A program made the translations under genes and the position numbers. 13,157 nucleotides of DNA from NCBI GenBank assembly GCA_002408445.1, contig DHSK01000099.1:898-14054 (forward strand), given 5' to 3'. This stretch comes from Syntrophomonas sp. UBA5288. GTDB lineage: Bacteria > Bacillota > Syntrophomonadia > Syntrophomonadales > Syntrophomonadaceae. The stretch's first letter is position 1. The number at the start of each line of letters is the position of its first letter. The notes under the pieces were generated by a model. It had not been told where the DNA came from. It did no database searches and saw only the letters and a list, made by a program, of their open reading frames with translations. Shown piece by piece: positions 7,808-13,157 of the stretch.

Positions 7808-7830
7808 AAGCTTGCTGCTGGAGCAAGCTT
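7808..7830. repeat. Perfect inverted repeat, 9-base arms
   Basis: AAGCTTGCT and AGCAAGCTT flank a 5-base loop (GCTGG). No T-run follows on either strand, so it is not a classical terminator. It may be a protein-binding palindrome or part of a decayed mobile element. Confidence 0.6.
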
Positions 7831-8042
7831 TGCTGGCGGCCAGAAGGGGCCCAAGAAGTTGGATCGGAGCATTTTGACTATAGTTTTTATAACGTTGCAT
7901 CCGCCCGTTTTTATATGCGTAATATCGTTCCAAACGTATTTATCATTGCATATATTATGCCGATGGAGACGCATCGGCTCTTAATATCCTCTGGAAGCTT
8001 TTGATTCCTAATTCGTTGTATTCTATAAAGCTTGATAAAACT

Positions 8043-8079
8043 AAAACACCCTCACTTTACGACCAAGTGAGGGTGTTTT
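8043..8079. terminator. Strong bidirectional intrinsic terminator
   Basis: A perfect 15-base inverted repeat (AAAACACCCTCACTT and its complement) around a 7-base loop gives a GC-rich stem with A-run and T-run at the ends, working on both strands. On the + strand it lies about 320 bases after the dehydrogenase fragment and may be the original terminator of that lost gene or operon. Confidence 0.85.
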
Positions 8080-8194
8080 GCATTTGTGCAATAAAGGTAA
8101 TTTTAATAATACAGTACAAATTAAGGCAGGACACAACGAAATATTATAGAATAGTTGCTAATAGTAACAAAAAATAGTCATTATTTTTTACAAG

Positions 8195-8214
8195 AATGAC
8201 AAATTCTTGTCATT
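8195..8214. repeat. Inverted repeat upstream of the small ORF
   Basis: AATGACAA and TTGTCATT pair perfectly around a 4-base loop. It lies 43 bases upstream of the small ORF start, where an operator would be expected. No convincing -35/-10 pair could be placed around it. Confidence 0.45.
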
Positions 8215-8257
8215 TATATTTTATAGACTGTATATGAAAGGGGGGGGATTAGATGGA

Positions 8258-8497
8258 ATGAGCCTATCGCGGGAGAACTTAAAAAATTTCGCTGGATGTA
8301 TATGGAGATGCCAGGACAATTGCTGGGAAGGTGTTTTAAGTAATCGCAGCCTGGATAAAATGGTTATAAAAATTGTCGAATCTTCTAATGTTATTCTTTT
8401 TCTAGAAGCAAATCCTGCTGAGTTTGCTGAGCACTTAACGACACTTTATTTTAGGGAAAAGCTTATATTATGGAATAATAATTTGATGTGTTTTTAA
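8258..8497 (+). CDS. Small hypothetical protein, 79 residues
   Basis: I do not recognise this product. It starts MSLSRENLKNFAGCIWRC, has two cysteines and two tryptophans near the N-terminus (IWRCQDNCW), and a hydrophobic stretch VILFLEANPAEF, without a signal peptide or clear membrane span. I chose the ATG at 8258 because AAAGGGGGGG ends about 10 bases upstream; an in-frame start at 8207 would run through that site. The stop (8495-8497) falls inside a degenerate CRISPR-like repeat, so the original end may have been lost. It may be a real small gene, a truncated one, or chance. Confidence 0.4.
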   Translation: MSLSRENLKNFAGCIWRCQDNCWEGVLSNRSLDKMVIKIVESSNVILFLEANPAEFAEHLTTLYFREKLILWNNNLMCF

Positions 8498-8842
8498 TGT
8501 TATTCGGAATTTGAAGATGTCGCCCTACAGCAGGGGCTGGCCGCACAACGTTTTTAGAGTACCTATCAGAAATTGTAACTACATCCAGAACTTCCACTCT
8601 TTATAGTTCGTCTCCGTTTTTAGAGTACCTATCAGGGTTTGAACCACCCATGTTTTCCCCGGCCATGAAGAAAAAAAGTCGCACCCTTGCGGGTGCGTGG
8701 ATTAGAAAGTCCCAGATTGTAATAAGAGAAGTCGTAATTTTCGCTCGAACCCTGGCGGGTACGAGAATTGAAACTTAATTAAATGAATCGTGTTTCATGA
8801 TTCCATACAGGTCGCACCCCCCACGGGTGCATGGATTAAAAC
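8490..8842 (+). CRISPR. Fossil CRISPR array made of two repeat families
   Basis: Two 30-nt repeats (8550-8579 and 8616-8645) share GTTTTTAGAGTACCTATCAG and end AATTGTAAC and GTTTGAACC, with a 36-nt spacer between. These resemble the 30-nt GTTTTTA...ATTGAAAC repeats of clostridial type I-B/III systems, not type I-C. A weaker copy may lie at 8490-8518. After a 32-nt interval come three degenerate I-C repeats at 8678-8709, 8744-8774 and 8811-8842, separated by 34- and 36-nt spacers. Spacer-sized intervals are kept throughout, including across the junction of the families, while the repeats have diverged. No cas gene of a second type is in the window. The array looks inactive and ends 15 bases before the CoA-transferase stop. 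Confidence 0.85.
8671..8697 (-). terminator. Terminator of the CoA-transferase gene formed by a fossil CRISPR repeat
   Basis: On the minus strand the repeat at 8678 folds as CGCACCC/GGGTGCG around the tetraloop GCAA and is followed by AC and seven T (8671-8677). It lies about 160 bases after the CoA-transferase stop, and no other hairpin with a T-run lies between them. Structure is seen directly; its use as a terminator is inferred. Confidence 0.65.
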
Positions 8843-8857
8843 GCCAACCCGTGCAGC

Positions 8858-10219
8858 TTAAACAATTTTATTGCTTCTTCTCCAAATTTTAAATTCCTGT
8901 GCTTCTGCAATTAGACTATCTCTAAAATCCGGATGAGCCAGATTAATAATTCCTTCAGCCCGCTCCCAGGTGCTTTTGCCCTTTAAATTGAATTTGCCGT
9001 ATTCGGTTACAATGGTAAAAGCGATGGACCGTGGCACAGTTACAATTGTTCCGGGGGATAGTCCCGGGACTACTCTGGATTCCAGAGAGCCGTCTTTCTT
9101 CTGAATAGTAGAACTAAGAGCAACATAACCACGACCGTTTTTAGAATCAAAAGATCCCAGTATAAAATCAAGCTGACCGCCGGTTCCGGATATTTGTCTT
9201 CCAATAGAAGCTTCAGAAGCCACCTGCCCGAATAAATCTATTTCAATAGCATTATTAATGCACACCATGTTGTTTATGAGGGAGATTAGGTAGGGATCAT
9301 TGGTATAATCCACCGGGAAAGAAGCGCAAGCCGGATTATTGTCCAGAAAATTATACAGCTTTTCCGTCCCCATGGCAAAAGTATAGACCATCTTACCTGG
9401 ATTGATATTCTTATATTTACCGGTGAGCTTACCGGCTTCATACATATCAACGAAGGAGTCAACCAGCATCTCGGTGTGTACTCCCAGGTCTTTCAGATCT
9501 GAGCCGGCGATCAAAGACCCAACCACGTTAGGCATGCCCCCAATGCCCAGTTGAATACAATCACCATTTCTCATATCTTCGAGGATTAGCTCAGCAATCT
9601 TTCTATCCACCTGGGTAGGGATGAGCTCCGGAATATTCATAGGTGGAGGATTATCTGAACTTTCCACAATAAAGTCAACGTCTGAAATATGAATTGATTC
9701 GCCGTAACCACCCAGGCAAACCGGTAACGAGGTGTTTACTTCCACCACCCTAATTTTTGAATTCCGGCTAACGCAAGCACTTAGCGAATTAGATGTACTG
9801 ATGTTAAAGAAGCCGTTTTTATCCATGCCGGTAACTGGTTGAAACGATACATCTACCGGGGTATAACCACGATCATATATGGTGGGGCCTTCATGGTAGG
9901 TAATAGGAATATAATTACAAAGGTCTGCTTCCTGAAATTTACGGGACACTCCGGAAAAATGCCAGTCATTCATTATGAAAGATTTTCTCTCCGGATCAAC
10001 TTTGCAGACTTCCGGTACCCAGGTCATCGTAACCAGTCGGATTTTAACATCTTTCAACTCATCTTTACGTTTGGCCAAGGCTGCATCGCAGGTTTTAGGC
10101 TGGCAAACAAATTCTCCATACTGGACCCAATCCCCTGATTTCACTAAGCCAGCCGCCTTTTCCGGCGAGATAAGTTTATTTTTATATTCTTCCATGTAAG
10201 TACCAGGTGAAAAAGCCAA
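8858..10219 (-). CDS. Acetyl-CoA hydrolase/transferase family CoA-transferase (butyryl-CoA:acetate type)
   Basis: The 453-residue protein belongs to the family that includes butyryl-CoA:acetate and 4-hydroxybutyrate CoA-transferases, which move CoA between acyl groups and acetate through a glutamyl-CoA thioester. Visible marks are the opening EEYKNKLISPEKAAGLVKSGD, GIGGMPNVVG (225-234), LGVHTEM with the likely catalytic E250, and the glycine-rich SGTGGQLDF (344-352). Length matches the family (about 440-450). The start is TTG at 10217-10219, supported by AAGGGGG 8 bases upstream; an ATG eight codons later (MEEYKNK) fits the family's usual start but has no ribosome-binding site. A sigma-54 promoter at 10344-10359 points at it, and the divergent neighbour encodes a sigma-54 activator. 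In syntrophs such enzymes activate or release butyrate; the exact substrate cannot be told. Confidence 0.92.
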   Translation of the reverse strand: MAFSPGTYMEEYKNKLISPEKAAGLVKSGDWVQYGEFVCQPKTCDAALAKRKDELKDVKIRLVTMTWVPEVCKVDPERKSFIMNDWHFSGVSRKFQEADLCNYIPITYHEGPTIYDRGYTPVDVSFQPVTGMDKNGFFNISTSNSLSACVSRNSKIRVVEVNTSLPVCLGGYGESIHISDVDFIVESSDNPPPMNIPELIPTQVDRKIAELILEDMRNGDCIQLGIGGMPNVVGSLIAGSDLKDLGVHTEMLVDSFVDMYEAGKLTGKYKNINPGKMVYTFAMGTEKLYNFLDNNPACASFPVDYTNDPYLISLINNMVCINNAIEIDLFGQVASEASIGRQISGTGGQLDFILGSFDSKNGRGYVALSSTIQKKDGSLESRVVPGLSPGTIVTVPRSIAFTIVTEYGKFNLKGKSTWERAEGIINLAHPDFRDSLIAEAQEFKIWRRSNKIV

Positions 10220-10236
10220 TTATATAACCCCCTTAA

Positions 10237-10257
10237 AAATATTGCAGAACAATATTT
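10237..10257 (-). promoter_or_regulatory. Inverted repeat just upstream of the CoA-transferase ribosome-binding site
   Basis: AAATATTG and CAATATTT pair perfectly around a 5-base loop. The hairpin ends 2 bases before AAGGGGG (10228-10234). It could modulate translation or mRNA stability, or be an operator; function is not shown. Confidence 0.4.
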
Positions 10258-10322
10258 AGCTAATTTAAGTAATTGAGAAGTATTAAGATTGGAAACCACC
10301 TCCTATAGGAGCAATAGCAAAG

Positions 10323-10499
10323 GACGTAGATGAATTTGGCCTTTGCAATAAACATGCCAGAATTATGCTGGGTGGAGGAAATCCTGCACTGATCCATTGC
10401 ATGAAGTTGCGGCCGGAATTAACGGTGGGGAATTTAGAGAGCTTTTCAAGTAAAAACAGGCTGACCAATGACATGCCGAATGGGGACTTATATAATTAA
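10323..10499 (+). pseudogene. Possible remnant of an aminotransferase gene
   Basis: Frame 3 reads DVDEFGLCNKHARIMLGGGNPA and continues to a stop at 10497-10499. IMLGGGNPA is the hallmark near the N-terminus of valine-pyruvate-type aminotransferases (AvtA-like), where it follows a short acidic helix. No further aminotransferase sequence is present, there is no start with a ribosome-binding site, and the sigma-54 promoter lies inside it on the opposite strand. The nine-residue match is suggestive only; chance is possible. Confidence 0.25.
10344..10359 (-). promoter_or_regulatory. Sigma-54 (-24/-12) promoter of the CoA-transferase gene
   Basis: The minus strand reads TGGCATGTTTATTGCA. It has the invariant GG and GC separated by exactly 10 bases and differs from the consensus TGGCAC-N5-TTGCA at one main position. 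The expected start near 10333 gives a leader of about 115 nt before the TTG start. The divergent gene encodes a sigma-54 activator with GAFTGA, which supports the call. Confidence 0.85.
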
Positions 10500-10510
10500 G
10501 CAAACCATGC

Positions 10511-10612
10511 GCATTTGCGATAAATGTTCCGTTTCTGCGAAATGTATTTATTTCTCACTAGCTTTGCGGTGCCGGAAATGCTACAGGCTTAAACTGCTAT
10601 CGTTTCTGCGAA
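10511..10612. promoter_or_regulatory. Candidate upstream activator sites (repeated CGTTTCTGCGAA)
   Basis: The 12-base word CGTTTCTGCGAA occurs exactly at 10530-10541 and 10601-10612, 71 bases apart, each with a small dyad (TTC-TGC-GAA). A related palindrome CATTTGCGATAAATG lies at 10512-10526. They are about 150-250 bases upstream of the -24 element, the usual range for enhancer sites of sigma-54 activators, so the adjacent regulator is the likely binder. Binding is inferred. Confidence 0.6.
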
Positions 10613-10899
10613 TTTTGTATTGCCAACAATAAACGCGCTATTTTTGTTTCCCAATAGGGTAATAGCTTGTGAAAATTTGCATAATGGGTTTATTTTACAT
10701 AAATAAAAATATAAACTAAATATACTATAATATGTAATTGCACACTCATTCCTGCTGCGTCCCCTGAATCATTGAAACACTCGAATAAATGCCTGAATCT
10801 AATAGACCTTAATTGTTGGGGCAGACTGCTAATTGAAAAGATATCACAGATTGAATATTGTCCAATAAAATTCATTATGGGGGAGAGGAGGAGGATCTT

Positions 10900-13026
10900 A
10901 TGAAGGTGGTCATTGATAATCAAGAGATAGAGACCACACCGGGAAATACTATTCTGGAGACAGCAGAACAAGCCGGAATCCATATTCCTAATCTTTGTAT
11001 GTACCAGAAACCCTGCGGAGGGAACGGTTTATGCCGTCTCTGTATCGTGGAAGTCAAAACCAGCAACGGTACCCATCTGGTTGAATCTTGCACCTATCCT
11101 GTCATGGAAGAAATGATGATAAGGACTTCTTCTCCCCTCATTGAAGATATCCGGCGCAATATGATAAGCCTTCTGGTGGGCAGGGGAGATTTTCCGCCGG
11201 GCAAAGTGGCAGAATTTATTAATGTTGCACAAAAAGAACCGGTACCGGATTTTGCGCTTATCCCATCTGATCCCCTGAACGAAGAAAATTTAGCTATTAG
11301 AGATATTCTCCATACCGGCTTGGAGACTAACCCCCATTTGGCTTATATCGTTGTGAATAAGCAAGGATATATTAGAGCTATTAATCAGACCTACCTGGAT
11401 ATCATGGGAATAGAAGTGTCTGATGCCTTAGGAAGGTATATTTTAGATGTAGTACCGAATTCTGAACTTTTGGAAATACTTCAAACGGGACGGACAGACC
11501 GGGCTGAATTTTGGACCATCAAGGGCCACGATACAATTGTCAATCGGGTTCCAATCATTAAAAACGGGGAAATTATTGGGGCCACCGGGTACAGCTTGTT
11601 TTTGGACATGTCCTCCGCCCGGATATTCATGAATAAGATGCAGGAACGAAAAAAGGAATTTAACAACTTCCTGCAAGGTTTATTGGAAAACCCTTACCTA
11701 GCCTATGTCATCGTCGATAAGGAAGGTTATATTACGGCTATCAATCAGGCATGCCTGGAAATACTGGAGATAGAAAAAAAGGATGCGCTTGGTAGATATG
11801 TTACAGAAATTTTGCCCAATTCGGAACTTCCTCAAATATTGAAGACGGGAAGAATAGACCGGGTTGAGTTTTTCCCGGTTAAAGGCCATGATACCATTGT
11901 AAGTCGTATGCCTATAACCCAGGAAGGGGAAATCATCGGAGCGATTGGTTACAGCCTTTTCCTGGATATGTCGGGAGTCAAGATTCTGACCCGAAAACTT
12001 AAAGAAACGGAGAAACAACTTAAACAATATAAAGAAGAGATTTGCGAAATATATCATGCCAAATGGACAATCAACGATTTAATCGGTACCAATCCATCCT
12101 TTACCTGGATACGAAACATGGCGGAGAGTTTATCTTTCACCACCTCTACAGTCTTGATTACGGGCGAGAGCGGTACCGGGAAGGAGTTAGTGGCCCAGGC
12201 CATCCACAATTCCAGTCATCGCAGATACGGCCCCTTTATCCGCATTAATTGTGTTGCGTTGCCGGAAAGCCTCATGGAATCAGAATTATTTGGATATGAG
12301 GAGGGCGCGTTCACCGGTGCCAAAAAAGGCGGCAAGCCCGGCAAGTTTGAATTGGCCAGTGGCGGAACTATTTTCCTGGATGAAATCGGTGATATGCCTT
12401 TATCCATGCAGATTAAACTGCTCGTTGTTTTGCAGGAGAAAATAATAGAACGGGTAGGGGGTACTAAACCAATTCTGGTGGATGTAAGGGTCATAGCTGC
12501 CACCAATCGTAATTTGGAAAAAATGATTGCCCAAAATGAATTCCGTGAAGATCTCTTCTATCGGCTCAATGTAGTCAGTCTGGAAGTTCCGCCTTTACGC
12601 GAACGCATGGAAGACTTGCCTTTGCTGGTGGAAAACCTTATGAGACGTATTAATCTTAAGCTGGGAACCAACGTACATAGCATTTCCCCTCCAACCATGG
12701 AACTGCTGCAAAGCCACGACTGGCCGGGAAATGTAAGAGAATTGGAGAACTTGTTGGAGAGAGCTATTAACCTGGCTTTTATGAACCAGGAAATATGCTT
12801 GGGATTGGCCCATTTTCCTTCTCTTATAAAATGCCCCTCAGCAGCCAAAGATCCAAAAGAGTTTAGGCACCGGGGTCTTTCGGAAACTCTGCAGGAAATT
12901 GAGAAAGAAATGATAACCCAGGCCCTGCAGAAGACCGGCGGCAATAAAAATCGTTCAGCTAAACTACTGAAGATTCATATCTCGGCCTTATATCGGAAGC
13001 TTGATAAATATGGCTTAAATCCTTGA
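10900..13026 (+). CDS. Sigma-54-dependent activator: [2Fe-2S] ferredoxin - PAS - PAS - AAA+ - Fis-type HTH
   Basis: The 708-residue protein would activate sigma-54 RNA polymerase, probably at the divergent CoA-transferase promoter. Residues 1-75 form a plant-type/NuoG-like [2Fe-2S] ferredoxin domain with C33-x11-C45-x2-C48-x15-C64. Two PAS domains follow (about 138-250 and 260-370), very similar to each other, then a coiled-coil linker. The AAA+ domain shows Walker A GESGTGK (422-428), the sigma-54 contact loop GAFTGA (469-474) and Walker B IFLDE (D494-E495). A Fis-type HTH (about 659-708; NRSAKLLKIHISALYRKL) closes it. I chose the ATG at 10900 because GGAGGAGGA precedes it and the ferredoxin fold begins there; an upstream frame extension would translate the ribosome-binding site. 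The ferredoxin suggests redox sensing; the PAS ligand is unknown. Confidence 0.93.
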   Translation: MKVVIDNQEIETTPGNTILETAEQAGIHIPNLCMYQKPCGGNGLCRLCIVEVKTSNGTHLVESCTYPVMEEMMIRTSSPLIEDIRRNMISLLVGRGDFPPGKVAEFINVAQKEPVPDFALIPSDPLNEENLAIRDILHTGLETNPHLAYIVVNKQGYIRAINQTYLDIMGIEVSDALGRYILDVVPNSELLEILQTGRTDRAEFWTIKGHDTIVNRVPIIKNGEIIGATGYSLFLDMSSARIFMNKMQERKKEFNNFLQGLLENPYLAYVIVDKEGYITAINQACLEILEIEKKDALGRYVTEILPNSELPQILKTGRIDRVEFFPVKGHDTIVSRMPITQEGEIIGAIGYSLFLDMSGVKILTRKLKETEKQLKQYKEEICEIYHAKWTINDLIGTNPSFTWIRNMAESLSFTTSTVLITGESGTGKELVAQAIHNSSHRRYGPFIRINCVALPESLMESELFGYEEGAFTGAKKGGKPGKFELASGGTIFLDEIGDMPLSMQIKLLVVLQEKIIERVGGTKPILVDVRVIAATNRNLEKMIAQNEFREDLFYRLNVVSLEVPPLRERMEDLPLLVENLMRRINLKLGTNVHSISPPTMELLQSHDWPGNVRELENLLERAINLAFMNQEICLGLAHFPSLIKCPSAAKDPKEFRHRGLSETLQEIEKEMITQALQKTGGNKNRSAKLLKIHISALYRKLDKYGLNP
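11311..11985 (+). repeat. Tandem PAS-encoding duplication inside the activator gene
   Basis: Residues from 138 and from 260 align with an offset of about 120 codons: NPHLAYIVVNKQGYI matches NPYLAYVIVDKEGYI, DALGRY and PNSEL recur, KGHDTIV recurs, and GYSLFLDMS closes both. The two copies are clearly products of an internal duplication and have since diverged mainly at conservative positions. Confidence 0.9.
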
Positions 13027-13070
13027 TATACTCTTTACACCCTTCTTACATTTGGAGTCATTCCCCAGTG

Positions 13071-13096
13071 TTAACGAAGGATACTTCCCTTGTTAA
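13071..13096 (+). terminator. Weak hairpin after the activator gene
   Basis: TTAACGAAGG and CCCTTGTTAA pair over 10 positions with one mismatch and one G-T pair around a 6-base loop, 45 bases after the stop. The following TCTTCAAT is only moderately T-rich, so terminator function is uncertain. Confidence 0.35.
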
Positions 13097-13111
13097 TCTT
13101 CAATACCGGCA

Positions 13112-13136
13112 AGATCCTTCACTCCGTTCAGGATGA
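13112..13136 (-). repeat. Interspersed repeat-like element with ATCCT/AGGAT arms
   Basis: The minus strand reads GTCATCCTGAACGGAGTGAA followed by GGATCT, resembling the widespread GTCATTCTGAGCG(A/G)AGCGAAGAATCT-type intergenic element found in many bacterial genomes. It lies between the activator and the window end. Identity is from memory of that motif, and no second copy is in this window. Confidence 0.4.
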
Positions 13137-13157
13137 CAAAAAAACGTTATTCATAGC

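Larger units (their letters stand above)
7724..8257. other. Region without a recognisable gene
   Basis: I see no supported gene here. The stretch 7724-8035 is open on the minus strand for over 100 codons, but that frame runs antisense into the dehydrogenase fragment, lacks a ribosome-binding site and matches nothing I know. Structures present are TGGAGTA/TACTCCA arms flanking 7727-7770, a perfect 9-base hairpin at 7808-7830, a strong terminator at 8043-8079 and a hairpin at 8195-8214. Remains of an insertion sequence are possible. Confidence 0.5.
10220..10899. other. Divergent regulatory region between the CoA-transferase and its activator
   Basis: These 680 bases contain, from left to right, the CoA-transferase ribosome-binding site (10228-10234), an inverted repeat (10237-10257), the 12-base palindrome CTCCTATAGGAG (10300-10311), the sigma-54 promoter (10344-10359), repeated candidate activator sites (10511-10612), an AT-rich stretch with TATAAT at 10726-10731 that may be the activator's -10 (no good -35 seen), and the activator's ribosome-binding site. 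Part of it (10323-10499) may be a gene remnant. Confidence 0.7.

Noticed and set aside
7630..7974. 114-codon minus-strand open frame
   Set aside because: It overlaps the dehydrogenase fragment antisense, lacks a ribosome-binding site and matches no family I know; kept only as a remark on the gene-free region.
10283..10474. 63-codon minus-strand open frame between the CoA-transferase and its activator
   Set aside because: It contains the sigma-54 promoter and has no ribosome-binding site or recognisable sequence.
10514..10529. Second possible sigma-54 promoter on the minus strand (GG-N10-GC)
   Set aside because: Only the GG and GC match; the TGGC and TTGC context is missing, and it coincides with the candidate activator sites.

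Overview
The window looks like a chromosomal piece of a low-to-moderate GC, anaerobic Firmicute, plausibly a fatty-acid-oxidising syntroph of the Syntrophomonas/Pelotomaculum type. This rests on strong AGGAGG ribosome-binding sites, a butyryl-CoA:acetate-type CoA-transferase, a broken acyl-CoA dehydrogenase, and a sigma-54 activator carrying a ferredoxin domain. The assignment is inference from gene content, not a database match.

Left part (1-6908): a type I-C CRISPR array enters from the left edge (1-957; one partial and 14 full repeats, 14 spacers) and is read on the + strand, so its leader lies outside the window. Facing it tail to tail is a minus-strand cas operon, cas5c - cas8c (with an internal cas11c start) - cas7c - cas3, with a candidate promoter at 7019-7047 and an intrinsic terminator at 1049-1075. 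cas4, cas1 and cas2 are absent here, and cas3 is last instead of first. The effector complex is complete on paper, but Cas5 appears to lack two of the three residues used for crRNA processing in the best-studied Cas5c/Cas5d.

Middle part (6909-8857): a decayed zone. It holds a lone degenerate I-C repeat (7219-7250), an internal fragment of an acyl-CoA dehydrogenase gene with a one-base frameshift, about 530 bases without a recognisable gene but with several hairpins, a small unknown ORF (8258-8497), and a fossil CRISPR array (about 8490-8842). The fossil array joins 30-nt repeats of a different family (GTTTTTAGAGTACC...) to degenerate I-C repeats at normal spacer distances. One fossil repeat, read on the minus strand, forms what looks like the intrinsic terminator of the neighbouring CoA-transferase gene.

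Right part (8858-13157): a CoA-transferase gene (minus) and, divergently, a sigma-54-dependent activator with the layout [2Fe-2S] ferredoxin - PAS - PAS - AAA+ - Fis-type HTH (plus). Between them lies a near-consensus -24/-12 sigma-54 promoter (10344-10359) pointing at the CoA-transferase, with repeated upstream elements (10511-10612) at a distance suited to activator binding. The simplest reading is a self-contained redox- or ligand-responsive switch for acyl-CoA/acetate CoA transfer. The same intergenic region also carries a possible remnant of an aminotransferase gene.
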